Translations under genes and position numbers: made by a program | Shown here: positions 34,135 to 42,593 of the stretch, piece by piece | How the letters are laid out: the number at the start of each line of letters is the position of its first letter | Numbering within the stretch: position 1 is the stretch's first letter | Notes under the pieces: model-generated | Databases searched by the model: none | What the model was told of the DNA's origin: nothing | The model's input: the letters and a program-made list of their open reading frames with translations, nothing else | NCBI RefSeq assembly: GCF_051521495.1 | Contig: NZ_CP150355.1 | Span: forward strand, 1,798,001-1,862,000 | DNA from: Sorangium sp051521495 | GTDB taxonomy: Bacteria > Myxococcota_A > Polyangia > Polyangiales > Polyangiaceae | Direction: 5' to 3' | Length of the DNA: 64,000 bases

Positions 34135-35442
34135 ATGAGAAAGATGCGTTGGGTCGTGCTTCTTCTGTGCTTTCTCGCCGTCGCCGTCAACTACATCGAT
34201 CGCGCCAATCTGGCGGTCGCGGCGCCCCAGATCGAAAAGGAGCTCGGCGTCGGCCCCGCCCAGATGGGGTTTATCATGAGCGGCTTTTTCTGGACCTACG
34301 CGCTCATGCAGATGCCGTTCGGCTGGTTCGCCGACCGTGTGGGCGCGCGCATCGCGCTGCCGATCGCCGTCGGCTGGTGGTCGCTCTTCACCGCGGCGAC
34401 GGCCGGCGCGTCGAGCGTCGCGTCCATGTTCGGCTGTCGATTGCTGCTCGGCGTAGGCGAAGCCGGCGCCTACCCGGCCTGCGCCAAGCTCGTGAGCCAA
34501 TGGTTCAAGCCGCGCGAGCGCGCGCTCGCGACGGGCATCTTCGATAGCGGTGCGCGCGTCGGCTCGGCGCTGTCGATTCCCCTCGTCGCGCTCATCATCG
34601 ACTCGCTCGGATGGAAGGCGGCCTTCATCATCACGGGTTTGTTCGGCGCGGTGTGGATCCTCGGCTGGGTCGTCATCTACCGCAGCCCCGCGCATGGCGA
34701 CATGACGGGCGAGCAGGACGTCGTCCACGCAGCGCCCGCCGAGAACGCGGAGAACAACGTGACGTGGGGGTCGCTTTTCCGCCATCGCACGCTCTGGGGC
34801 ATGATGCTCGGCTTCTTCTGCCTCAACTTCACCAACTACTTCTTCATCACGTGGTTCCCGAGCTACCTCGTGCAAACGCGTGGCTTCTCGCTCAAGTCGC
34901 TCGGCACGCTCGGCATGATTCCCGCGCTGATGGCGATCCCGGGCGGATGGATCGGCGGCTTCGTCTCCGACGCGCTCTATCGCCGCGGCTGGAGCCTCAC
35001 CGCCGCACGGAAGACCTGCATGGTCGGCGGCATGCTGGTGTCGTCGGCGATCACGTTGTCGGCGTTGACGTCCAACATCCATCTGATGCTCGCCTTCTTC
35101 GGCATTTCATACGCGAGTCTTGCGTTCGCCGGCGCCAGCGTTTGGTCCCTTCCCGGCGACGTCGCGCCCACGCCGCGCCATGTGGCTTCGATCAGCGGCA
35201 TCCAGAACTTTGCGTCGAATCTGGCCGGCATCGTCATCACGACGTTCACCGGCGTGATGGTCTCGGTGACCAAAGGATCGTTCACGATCCCGCTCGTCGT
35301 GGCGGGCGGCTTCTGCCTGCTCGGCGCGTTCAGCTACCTCGTCATCGTCGGCAAGATCGAGCCGCTCCAGGTAGGCGCCGATCGCCGCGAGGTGCCCAGC
35401 CTGGATATTGACCGAGATGGTTCGCCGAATAGCCCGGCATGA
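34135..35442 (+). CDS. exuT: MFS hexuronate/aldonate transporter (ExuT-like)
   Basis: A 435-residue, twelve-helix transporter of the anion:cation symporter branch of the MFS. Signatures include VAVNYIDRANLAVAAPQIEKE in helix 1, ALMQMPFGWFADRVGAR after helix 2, and GVGEAGAYPACAKLVSQWF in helix 4; Arg and Asp in the first loop are typical of ExuT/GarP/LgoT proteins. AAGGAG lies eight bases before the ATG at 34135, making it preferable to the ATG at 34129. It should import hexuronates or aldonates with protons. The gene follows the tagaturonate reductase by ~200 nt in the same direction and has the same lower GC. Confidence 0.88.
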   Translation: MRKMRWVVLLLCFLAVAVNYIDRANLAVAAPQIEKELGVGPAQMGFIMSGFFWTYALMQMPFGWFADRVGARIALPIAVGWWSLFTAATAGASSVASMFGCRLLLGVGEAGAYPACAKLVSQWFKPRERALATGIFDSGARVGSALSIPLVALIIDSLGWKAAFIITGLFGAVWILGWVVIYRSPAHGDMTGEQDVVHAAPAENAENNVTWGSLFRHRTLWGMMLGFFCLNFTNYFFITWFPSYLVQTRGFSLKSLGTLGMIPALMAIPGGWIGGFVSDALYRRGWSLTAARKTCMVGGMLVSSAITLSALTSNIHLMLAFFGISYASLAFAGASVWSLPGDVAPTPRHVASISGIQNFASNLAGIVITTFTGVMVSVTKGSFTIPLVVAGGFCLLGAFSYLVIVGKIEPLQVGADRREVPSLDIDRDGSPNSPA

Positions 35443-35449
35443 GGTCGTC

Positions 35450-35471
35450 CCTCCGGCTCGGCAGCCGGAGG
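35450..35471 (+). terminator. Perfect 9-bp stem hairpin after the transporter gene
   Basis: CCTCCGGCT and AGCCGGAGG enclose a four-base loop, starting eight bases after the stop codon. No T-run follows. Its place at the operon end suggests a terminator or 3' stabiliser. Confidence 0.45.
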
Positions 35472-35583
35472 ACGCGGTCTCGTGCGTGTCAACCGATCTT
35501 CTGCTGTGCAAATCCAGGCTAGGCGGGCCGCTCGACGTGCGGCGGAACGAGGCCGAGCGTGGCCTCGGACAGGCGTCGTGGGC

Positions 35584-37071
35584 TCAAAGGGTGACGCCCC
35601 GCTTCCAAAGCGCGATCTCGCGCTCGCCGTTCTCCTCGGCGCGGGTTGGACGGCCCGAGGCGGTGGCCAACACCAGGTCCATCAGGGCGTCGGCGGCCGC
35701 GTCCATGGATTCGCCCGAAGCGATGCGGCCGGCGTCGAAGTCGATCCAGCGCTGCTTGCGCTGGGCGAGGCTGGAGTTGGTGGCGAGCTTGAGGGTCGGC
35801 GCGGGGAAACCGAGGGGCGTGCCCCGGCCGGTGGTGAAGAGGATGACCGTCGCGCCGGCGGCGGCGAGCGCCGTGGACGAGACCGCGTCGTTGCCGGGGG
35901 CCTCCAGCAGAGCCACGCCTGGCGCGCCGCGGATCTGCCCGCCGTAGTGGACCACCTCGGTCACCGGGGCGCGGCCGGCCTTCTGCACGGCGCCCAGGGA
36001 CTTCTCCTCCAGCGTTGTGATGCCGCCGGCGATGTTGCCGGGCGAGGGGTTCTCCGACACCGGCTCGCCGTGGGCGATGAAGTAGCTCTTGAAGTTGTTC
36101 ACCACGCCGACGATGTCCTCATAGACCGCCTCGCTCTCGGCGCGGGTCATGAGCAGGCGCTCGGCGCCGAAGATCTCCGGGATCTCGGTCAGGATGGCCG
36201 AGCCACCGGCGGCGCAGACCTTGTCAGCGATGCGGCCCACCAGCGGGTTGGCGGTCAGCCCCGAGAAGCCGTCCGAGCCGCCGCACTTGAGACCGATCAC
36301 CAGGTCGGAGACGGGGCAGGGCTCGCGGCGGTCCTGCTCGACGATCCTCACCAGTTCCTCGACGGCGTCGAGGCCCGCCTCGAGCTCGTCCTCGGCCGTC
36401 TGGGCGTTGAAGGACCGCAGGCGATCGGGCTCGAGGTGCGGGGCGCTCTCGAGGAGCGGGCCGAGCTGGTTGTTCTCGCAGCCCAGGCCGATGATCAGCA
36501 CTCCGCCCGCGTTCGGGTGGCCGGCCAGGGCCACGGTCATCCGGCGGGTGGCCTCGAGGTCGCCCCCTAGCTGGGAGCAGCCGAAGGGGTGGGTAAGGGC
36601 ATAGACCCCGTCCACCCGGCCCTTGAAGCGTTTGTCCGCCTCGGCGGCCACCTTCTGGGCGGTGCGCGAGACGCAGCCCACCGTCGATAGGATCCAGATC
36701 TCGTTGCGGGTGCCCACCCGCCCGTTCTTCCGCCGGTAGCCCATGAAGGTGCGGTCTTCGGTGGTCGGAAGGGGCTCCGGGTTCGTGGGCTCGTAAGCGT
36801 AGGTGTCGAGGCCGGAGAGCGCGGTGGCCAGGTTGTGCGTGTGCACGTGGTCGCCGGGCTGGATGTTTACGGTCGCCCGCCCGATGGGCCAGCCGTACTT
36901 CCGCACCAGCTCGCCAGCGGCCACCGCGCGCAGCGCCACCTTGTGTCCGGCCGGGATTCCTACGCGGGCGGTGATCGCGTCGGCCACCGAATCGCCGGCG
37001 GCCAGGCCGCGCACGGCGACAGCCACATCATCTCGGGGATCGATCTGCAACAGGGAGGCTGCCAAGCTCAT
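35584..37071 (-). CDS. uxaA: Altronate dehydratase
   Basis: A 495-residue Fe/Mn-dependent dehydratase converting D-altronate to KDG and water; the length equals that of E. coli UxaA. The N-terminal SAF-like domain (about 1-100, GIPAGHKVALRAVAAGELVRKYG... and GDHVHTHNL) is followed by the main domain with GYRRKNGRVGTRNEIW, HPFGCSQLGGDLE, GLGCENNQ and GLKCGGSDGFSGLTANP, which hold the conserved Cys residues. The start at 37071 matches the family; in-frame sequence upstream is antisense to the uxaC remnant. It lies divergent from that remnant with a 78-bp gap, as in alpha-proteobacterial uronate clusters, and has alpha-proteobacterium-like codon use. Confidence 0.92.
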   Translation of the reverse strand: MSLAASLLQIDPRDDVAVAVRGLAAGDSVADAITARVGIPAGHKVALRAVAAGELVRKYGWPIGRATVNIQPGDHVHTHNLATALSGLDTYAYEPTNPEPLPTTEDRTFMGYRRKNGRVGTRNEIWILSTVGCVSRTAQKVAAEADKRFKGRVDGVYALTHPFGCSQLGGDLEATRRMTVALAGHPNAGGVLIIGLGCENNQLGPLLESAPHLEPDRLRSFNAQTAEDELEAGLDAVEELVRIVEQDRREPCPVSDLVIGLKCGGSDGFSGLTANPLVGRIADKVCAAGGSAILTEIPEIFGAERLLMTRAESEAVYEDIVGVVNNFKSYFIAHGEPVSENPSPGNIAGGITTLEEKSLGAVQKAGRAPVTEVVHYGGQIRGAPGVALLEAPGNDAVSSTALAAAGATVILFTTGRGTPLGFPAPTLKLATNSSLAQRKQRWIDFDAGRIASGESMDAAADALMDLVLATASGRPTRAEENGEREIALWKRGVTL

Positions 37072-37149
37072 TTCATCGATGGTAAACGGTGTCGTTTGGC
37101 GCGGCAAGCCTGCGCGACGCCGCAAGGACGAGTGTCGCGAGGAACCACC

Positions 37150-37512
37150 ATGGCCAGGCCGCTGATGCTGCACGAAGACCGCCTGTTCCCGCCCGAGCTT
37201 GCGGCGCGGAGCGCCGCGCGGCGGCTCTGCGCCGAGGTGACGGACCTGCCGAACATCATCCCGCACGGCCATACCGATCCCTCGTGGCTCGCGCTGAACC
37301 AGCCCTTCTCCAGCGCCACGGAGCTGTCCCTGGCGCCGGACCACTACCTCTGCCGCATGCTCTACTCGCAGGGTATCCCCTGGAGAGCCTGGGAGTGCCG
37401 AGCCGGGCGGGCATGTCGAGCGCCGCCCCGCGGAATGCCTGGCAGGTCTTCGCGGAGAACCAGCACCTGTTCCGTGGCACGCCGTCCTCTAGATGGTGCT
37501 TCCGCTCGCGGT
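37150..37512 (+). pseudogene. uxaC: Glucuronate/galacturonate isomerase, frameshifted and truncated
   Basis: The first ~75 codons match UxaC (RPLMLHEDRLFPPELAARS, NIIPHGHTDPSWLA with the two metal-binding His, APDHYLCRMLYSQGIP). At 37377-37380 a run of four C is one short; reading on in the next frame restores UxaC sequence (PLESLGVPSRAG..., AWQVFAENQHLFRGTP). Homology then stops near 37495, where about 350 of the normal ~470 residues are missing. The gene cannot make isomerase, so the acquired pathway cannot start from galacturonate or glucuronate through this copy. A single-base sequencing error could explain the frameshift but not the truncation. Confidence 0.85.
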
Positions 37513-37593
37513 GAACGTGGTGGTCCCGGCGCCGTAGTGCGCATGGCCAGATGGCCGAACCGCTTACGGCGAGGTGGTCGCAGTTGACGTGAG

Positions 37594-37693
37594 GTGGTCG
37601 CGTTTCAGGCAAACGCGACCACTACCCTCCGCGAGGGGGATCGATAGGTCCGGACCCATGGCGAGGGCCTCCGCGAGGGGGATCGATCGGTCC
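37594..37693. repeat. IS-end-like hairpin and 42-bp-spaced direct repeat at the right edge of the island
   Basis: GTGGTCGCGTTT (37594-37605) pairs perfectly with 37611-37622 across a five-base loop; a partial copy of the arm (GAGGTGGTCGC) precedes it at 37571. Directly after, a 24-bp sequence starting TCCGCGAGGGGGATCGAT occurs at 37628 and 37670 with one mismatch. The pattern resembles the multiple end repeats of IS elements but no transposase remains. Confidence 0.65.
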
Positions 37694-37757
37694 TGACCAT
37701 CTCGGAGCACCACGTCGATCGCCATGTTGGAACCAGCACGTTGCTCGGCGCGGCCGT

Positions 37758-38762
37758 TCACTCCTCGCAGCCGATCCGCTCGTCGTCCAGCGCGACGTCG
37801 TCGATCCACGCCGTGAACCCCGGCGGCGCGCTCTGGTAATTGTTCCACCCGACCCGGACCTCGCTGAACGCGTCCGGGATCTCCGAGCCCGAGGTGTTGC
37901 CCGGCCCGTTCGCGATGCTGATCTGGTCGAGGAGCTCGCCGTCCAGGTAGAAGTCGTAGCGCTGCGTTGGACCGTCGATGTGCCACTCGACGCAGTGCCA
38001 CTGGTCCTCATAGTACCAGCGGTACGCGCTCCCCTTGCCGAACTCCGCCCCCGCGGGCTGCACGTTGTAGAGGTACTGGATGTGCGACCCGTTGCCGTCA
38101 TTATCCCAGCCGTCCTTGTCTTCCTTCACCGTGTCCACGACGCGGACCTCCTGGGCGCCCGTCGTGGGGCCGTTGCCGTACAGCGCGACGAGCGTCGAAT
38201 GGACGAACGCGTCAGGCACCGGCCGCTGCACCCGGTAGCGGATCCGGCCCCAGTGCCCGCTCCCGAGCTGAGAAGCGTCGTGGTAGATGCGCCGCTCCCC
38301 GTTCGCGACGGGGCCCATCTTCAGCGCGTGCTTGCCGTGCGCGGCCTGATCGTCGGCGACCGCGACCGGCTCACCATGCTTGGTCCAGCCCTGCGGAACG
38401 CCGCCCACATCGGTGTCCTCGAAATCCTCGCAGAGGATGTACCTGCCGGACACGCAGCCCGTCAGGGAGGTCTCGCCGCCGCCCGAGCCGCCTTGCCCGC
38501 CGCCGCTCGAGCCGCCTTGCCCGCCGCCGCTCGAGCCGCCTTGCCCGCCGCCGCTCGAGCCGCCTTGCCCGCCGCCGCTCGACGAGCTGCTCGTGAGGCC
38601 CCCGCCGTCGCCGCCAGCCCCGCCGCTGCCGGTCGTACCGGTGCTGGTCGCGCCACCGCTTCCGTCGCCTCCACCGGAGCTCGAGTCCGAGGAGGTTGAA
38701 CTGCAGCCCACGTGGAATGCAATGAGGGCCAAGGTAAGGCTCACAGCGTGAACACGATGCAT
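37758..38762 (-). CDS. Lectin-fold (Cip1/polysaccharide-lyase-like) surface lipoprotein
   Basis: A 334-residue lipoprotein. Signal MHRVHAVSLTLALIAFHVGCSS has a Cys lipobox near residue 20. Residues ~21-100 are a Gly/Ser/Thr spacer with four 8-residue GGQGGSSG units encoded by 24-bp tandem repeats. The globular part begins CVSGRYILCEDFEDTDVGGVPQGW and runs through YHDASQLGSGHWGRIRYRV, WHCVEWHIDG, YDFYLDGELLDQI to FTAWIDDVALDDERIGC, the jelly-roll layout of Cip1-like and concanavalin-type proteins. Its likely role is carbohydrate binding or cleavage at the cell surface. GGAGGT stands five bases before the ATG. A sigma-70-like promoter is at 38806-38835. Confidence 0.75.
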   Translation of the reverse strand: MHRVHAVSLTLALIAFHVGCSSTSSDSSSGGGDGSGGATSTGTTGSGGAGGDGGGLTSSSSSGGGQGGSSGGGQGGSSGGGQGGSSGGGQGGSGGGETSLTGCVSGRYILCEDFEDTDVGGVPQGWTKHGEPVAVADDQAAHGKHALKMGPVANGERRIYHDASQLGSGHWGRIRYRVQRPVPDAFVHSTLVALYGNGPTTGAQEVRVVDTVKEDKDGWDNDGNGSHIQYLYNVQPAGAEFGKGSAYRWYYEDQWHCVEWHIDGPTQRYDFYLDGELLDQISIANGPGNTSGSEIPDAFSEVRVGWNNYQSAPPGFTAWIDDVALDDERIGCEE

Positions 38763-39160
38763 GGTGGACCTCCGGCTCTCCGAGAGCCAAGCAAGCGGAC
38801 CAACCTTGATACTTTTGTCATGGGGGTGATGTCAAGACCCCCTCGGCGCTCGCAGAACTCTCGATGGGAAGAGTGACACGAACGATGCCGGAATCGTGCG
38901 TCCGCAATCGGTGCGAATCGCGGCCTCGCTCATCGCGTCCATCAGCCCAGGGCAGGTCCCGCAGTTGGGTCGTGAGAGCAGCGTGGACTCAATCACCACG
39001 AGCGCGGGCGCCATGCTTTTCTCGATGAACTTGAAACTTCGCCATGCACGAGGACGCGGAGCTATAGACAGGCCACGCCTGGTCGCCCGGCTCGGGCGCT
39101 CCGCTCTCGGGAGCACCGGTGTACGACCCGAGCGAATCGCCCCGGAGGTTCGCTTGTCGG
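38763..39160. other. Intergenic region holding the lipoprotein promoter
   Basis: Apart from the promoter at 38806-38835, a minus-strand frame (about 39050-38832) reads SFKFIEKSMAPALVVIES..., but it has no start or recognisable family. No gene is called. Confidence 0.45.
38806..38835 (-). promoter_or_regulatory. Sigma-70-like promoter of the lectin lipoprotein
   Basis: Minus strand TTGACA (38835-38830), 18-bp spacer, TATCAA (38811-38806), about 45 nt before the ATG at 38762. Confidence 0.5.
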
Positions 39161-40462
39161 TCAAGCCTTCAAGAACGCGTCGCAGTCTCCGCTGTAGCCC
39201 TGGCCGACGCCGCTCACCGGGACGTCCATCGCGTGGCAGAGCGTGGCGAGCAGCTTGTTGTGCGGCATGCCCCCCAGCTTGACCTTCCGCCCGGTCTTGA
39301 AGAACCCCCCGCAGCTCCCGACGAGCAGGAACGGGATGTTGTCTACGGCGTGGTAGTTCCCCTCGTTCATGTCGTTTGCGACGACGACGACGCTGTTGTC
39401 GAGCGCGCTCCCGTCCCCCTCGGAGGAGTCGGCGAGCTGCGCCACGAGCGTGGCGACCTGCTCGTAGAACCACCGATCGATCGCCGTCTTCTGGGCCGCG
39501 TTGTTCGCGCCCTCGTGGGCGATGGCGTGGTAGTCGGGGCTGCCGATGCCGAGCCACGGGAACGTGAGGCTGTTGCCCCCGCCGTCGTCGATGAGATCGA
39601 GGGTGACCGTCCGGGCCAAGTCGCACTTCACGGCTGCCGCAGCCAGCTTCATCATCAGGTCGACGTGCTTCGGATAGTCGTTGATGTTATCGTAGTTGAT
39701 CCCCGCCTCGCCGATCGCGGGCGGCGTGCACGCGCGCTGCGAGGCCGCCGCCTCGAGGTCCAGCTCCAGCGCGCGGATCGAGTCCAGGTGCGCCTGCACC
39801 TTCAGCCGGTCCTCCGTCCCGAGGCGCTGGCCGAAGCGCTCGAGGTCGGTCCCCACCAGATCGAGGACGCTCTGCCTGCGCTTGCGCAGCTTGTCAATCT
39901 GGGCTGCCGGCAGGCTCGCCCCTCCGAAGAGCCTCTTGAAGAGGCGGTAGGGATCCGTCTCGGCGTTGTTCTTCTGATTCCGCCCCGCCCAGCTCGTCGA
40001 GAAGCCATAGGGGCGGCAGCCGAGGTTGAGCTGCGGCGAACTCACCCCCTTGCTCCTGAGATCGTCTCCGATGATCTGATCGATCGACGGCGCGACGCCG
40101 TCGCTGACCCCGGGGGCGGGGCTCACGCCGGTGAAGAGCGCGCCATAGCTGAAGTGCCCGTCGTACGTCCGGTTCGCGTCCAGCATCACCTTCAGGTCGA
40201 CCCCTTGGGGGATCAGCACCTTGGACTTCCAGCTCTCGAGCGGCTCCAGGATGGTCGGGAGGCGCGCCGCGTTCAGGTCGTCGTTGCCCGGCAGCCAGTT
40301 CTGCTGGAAGATGCCGTTGGTCCAGGTCACGGCGATCATGCGCTTCGGGAACGCGCTCGGCGCCGCCATGACCGCGCGCTCGGCGTGCAACAGCGGCAGC
40401 ATGGCCGCCCCCACGCCCAGCGCCTGGAGCAGTGCTCGCCGTGAGAATCGCGCCTGGTTCAT
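39161..40462 (-). CDS. DUF1552 domain protein, Tat-exported
   Basis: A 433-residue exported protein. The N-terminus MNQARFSRRALLQALGVGAAMLPLL is a Tat signal. The mature part contains the DUF1552 hallmarks: KRMIAVTWTNGIFQQNWLP, SYGALFTGVSP, VAPSIDQIIG, RALELDLEAAAS, and SPDYHAIAHEG with a conserved His, then VVVVANDMNEGNYHAVDNIPFLLVG. DUF1552 proteins nearly always sit beside DUF1592/DUF1588/DUF1585 cytochrome-like proteins in planctomycetes and myxobacteria; their chemistry is unknown. The fold around NDMNEGNYHAVDN looks like sulfatase/phosphatase-type proteins. The start overlaps the upstream stop by ATGA, so it is the second gene of a two-gene operon. Confidence 0.9.
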   Translation of the reverse strand: MNQARFSRRALLQALGVGAAMLPLLHAERAVMAAPSAFPKRMIAVTWTNGIFQQNWLPGNDDLNAARLPTILEPLESWKSKVLIPQGVDLKVMLDANRTYDGHFSYGALFTGVSPAPGVSDGVAPSIDQIIGDDLRSKGVSSPQLNLGCRPYGFSTSWAGRNQKNNAETDPYRLFKRLFGGASLPAAQIDKLRKRRQSVLDLVGTDLERFGQRLGTEDRLKVQAHLDSIRALELDLEAAASQRACTPPAIGEAGINYDNINDYPKHVDLMMKLAAAAVKCDLARTVTLDLIDDGGGNSLTFPWLGIGSPDYHAIAHEGANNAAQKTAIDRWFYEQVATLVAQLADSSEGDGSALDNSVVVVANDMNEGNYHAVDNIPFLLVGSCGGFFKTGRKVKLGGMPHNKLLATLCHAMDVPVSGVGQGYSGDCDAFLKA

Positions 40463-42174
40463 TGCAGCACCTCTCCTTCCATGATCGCCCGGAAGCGGAA
40501 CGTACGTGAGCTCACCAGCGCCACCATCAGCTCGCGGATGTCCTGATCAGCGCCCTTGAAGGCATCCACCACCGACTCGAACGAGGCCTTGTCGTCCCCC
40601 GTCTCGCCCCGACCGAGCGCATAGCGCAGCCATTGCTTGGCGAAGCAGCTGTGGACCGCCTCGCTCGAGGCGAGCACCTGGCTGAGCCCGCGCGCGTCGG
40701 CCACGGAGTGGACCTGGCCGTCCAGCTCGACGGTGCTCGTCGCGTCGACCGGCTCTCCGTTGTCCATGGTCCGGAAGCGTCCGATGCCGTCGTAGTTCTC
40801 GAACGGGAAGCCGAGCGGATCCAGGCGCGCATGGCAGCCCTTCGCGCACGCCAGCTGGGAGTGCTCCGCGAAGCGCTCTCGCGTGGTACCTCCCTCATCT
40901 GGCTTCTTCGGCTCCGGGATGTCGTTCGGCGGCGGCGGGAGCGTCTGACACAGGATCTGGTTAAGGATGGCTTTCCCTCGCCTGACCGGGTGCGAGCCGT
41001 CGGCCGCGCCGGTCACGGTCAGGAACGCAGGCGAGGTCAAGATGCCTGACCGCTGGGTCGGGTCGAGCGACACGGGCTGCATCTCCTCGCCCTTCGGCCC
41101 GCTCACTCCATAAACCGCGGCGAGCGGCTCGTTCGCGAACGAGCTCGTCCCGGTCAGCACCTCCTCGAAGCGCCCGCTGCCATCGAGGACGACCCCGGCG
41201 ACGAAGCGCCGCACCTCCTCCGGCATCGCCCGCTTCAGCGCATCGTTGAACTCGGGGTAGACGTCGGCGTCCTTCGGCTTGCGAGCGGCCGCCGAGAGGT
41301 CGAGCCAGTCCTCGAAGAAGTCGGCCACGGCGTCGCGCGATCTCGGATCGCCTAGCATCCGGCGCGCCTCTCGGACCACGTCCTCCGCGCTCGCCAGCCG
41401 ATCCGCGGCCGCGGCGTCGAACAGCGCCTGGTCAGGCATCGTCCCCCAGAGGAAGTACGAGAGGCGGCTGGCGAGCGCATAGCCGTCCAGCTTCACCGTC
41501 TTCCCCTCGACGATCGCTGGCTCCTGTCCGTTCTCCCAGTGGTAGAGGAACCCCCGCGACTGCAGCATCGCCTCGACGAGGAGGACGATCGCGCCGTTGA
41601 AGTCGAGCTCGATCTCCGTTCGCCCGGTCTGATAGAGGCGCATCAGCCCGTCCACCTCGTCGGCGGAGAGGGGGCGCCGGTACGCCTTCAGGCCGAACTC
41701 CGTCACGAACTGCCGGGCACACGCCTCTTCTCCGGCGCTCTGCGCGTCGCACGGCACGAGCGCGCTCAGGCGCGATGCCGAGTTCGCGGCGAGCTTCTCG
41801 GCTGCGTCGCGGAACAGCTCGGCGTTCAGCTTGTCGACCGGGCCGGGCAGATGGTAGCCGAGGACCGGATCGTCATTCTCCGCGGGCACATCGTTGAGGT
41901 GCAGCGTGGTGTCTCCAAGCAGATCCCGGACGGTGTTGAGGTACTCGCGCCCGCTGAGCCGGCGGAGCACCTTGACGCCCGCCGAGGTGGGATCCGCCGG
42001 GGTCCCGTCGAAGCTCGGGTCAGGAGCCGCGGAGCCGCCAGGCCGCTCCTCGGCGTCGCCCGGGCCGCCAGGCCGCTCCTCAGCGTCGCCCGGGCCGCCG
42101 AGCACCCCGGTGCATGAGGCGGCTGCGAGCGCGCAAAGGACGAGCCCTGCGCAAGTCCGTAAGATAAGTCTCAT
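40459..42174 (-). CDS. DUF1592/DUF1588/DUF1587/DUF1585/DUF1595 multidomain lipoprotein
   Basis: A 571-residue exported lipoprotein (MRLILRTCAGLVLCALAAASC, lipobox Cys). A spacer with a duplicated GGPGDAEERP follows. Domains in order: DUF1587 (RRLSGREYLNTVRDLLGD), DUF1595 (FGLKAYRRPLSADEVDGLMRLY), DUF1592 (LVEAMLQSRGFLYHWENG, ALASRLSYFLWGTMPD), DUF1588 (RSGILTSPAFLTVTG, HPVRRGKAILNQILCQTLPPPP, CAKGCHARLDPLGFPFENYDG with a cytochrome-like Cys-x3-Cys-His) and DUF1585 (CFAKQWLRYALGR). The ATG at 42174 has GGAG nine bases upstream; the ATG at 42183 directly abuts it. It overlaps DUF1552 by 4 bp. A 32-nt motif shared with the sigma-factor promoter region lies ~160 nt upstream. Confidence 0.92.
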   Translation of the reverse strand: MRLILRTCAGLVLCALAAASCTGVLGGPGDAEERPGGPGDAEERPGGSAAPDPSFDGTPADPTSAGVKVLRRLSGREYLNTVRDLLGDTTLHLNDVPAENDDPVLGYHLPGPVDKLNAELFRDAAEKLAANSASRLSALVPCDAQSAGEEACARQFVTEFGLKAYRRPLSADEVDGLMRLYQTGRTEIELDFNGAIVLLVEAMLQSRGFLYHWENGQEPAIVEGKTVKLDGYALASRLSYFLWGTMPDQALFDAAAADRLASAEDVVREARRMLGDPRSRDAVADFFEDWLDLSAAARKPKDADVYPEFNDALKRAMPEEVRRFVAGVVLDGSGRFEEVLTGTSSFANEPLAAVYGVSGPKGEEMQPVSLDPTQRSGILTSPAFLTVTGAADGSHPVRRGKAILNQILCQTLPPPPNDIPEPKKPDEGGTTRERFAEHSQLACAKGCHARLDPLGFPFENYDGIGRFRTMDNGEPVDATSTVELDGQVHSVADARGLSQVLASSEAVHSCFAKQWLRYALGRGETGDDKASFESVVDAFKGADQDIRELMVALVSSRTFRFRAIMEGEVLQ

Positions 42175-42333
42175 CGTGTTCATCTCCTCGTGTGAACGCA
42201 TCCGCTCCGCGAGCGCACCCCTGCAACGACGCGGGCGCCTCGATAGAGAGTGACGCAGGTTCGACGTCTCGCGATGGCAGCTCCGCGAGGATGGCCAGGC
42301 GACCAGCAGGTCGGCCGTCGCAGGGAGCATCTG

Positions 42334-42365
42334 GCAGTAGCGGCTCGCCCCCGAATCGGCTCACC
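42334..42365 (-). promoter_or_regulatory. 32-nt motif upstream of the DUF1592-DUF1552 operon, copy A
   Basis: Plus-strand text begins GCAGTAGCGGCTCG and ends CGGCTCACC. It matches 46643-46674 at 28 of 32 positions, with differences only in the middle. On the minus strand it carries two GAGCCG words about 16 bp apart. It lies 159 nt before the DUF1592 start, the same distance as the other copy from the sigma gene. Candidate ECF-type promoter or operator. Confidence 0.6.
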
Positions 42366-42593
42366 CTCCAGTCGATTAGCACTCCATGGCAAATTTCTGG
42401 TCAAACGCGCGCTGCGAGGCGACGCAGGAAGATCGGACATGTTGCAGCCCAGCACGCCGCGCCGCATCACCGCCGGGTGCCTCAGGACACGGAAGCTCGG
42501 GACAGGGGATTGGACGAGATCGGGACAGGACCAGCGGGCCCGCCGTGCCCCTCGGCGCCGCTCCTCTCTCCTGCTACGGAGAGGGGCCTGACC

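Noticed and set aside
37564..37725. Minus-strand 53-codon frame with two copies of SIPLAE
   Set aside because: Created by the direct repeat at 37628-37693; no family recognised and it ends in the hairpin. Treated as IS-end debris.
38832..39050. Minus-strand frame with SFKFIEKSMAPALVV... and a Cys-x-x-Cys
   Set aside because: No start signal, no family, and two frames look equally plausible; left as intergenic.
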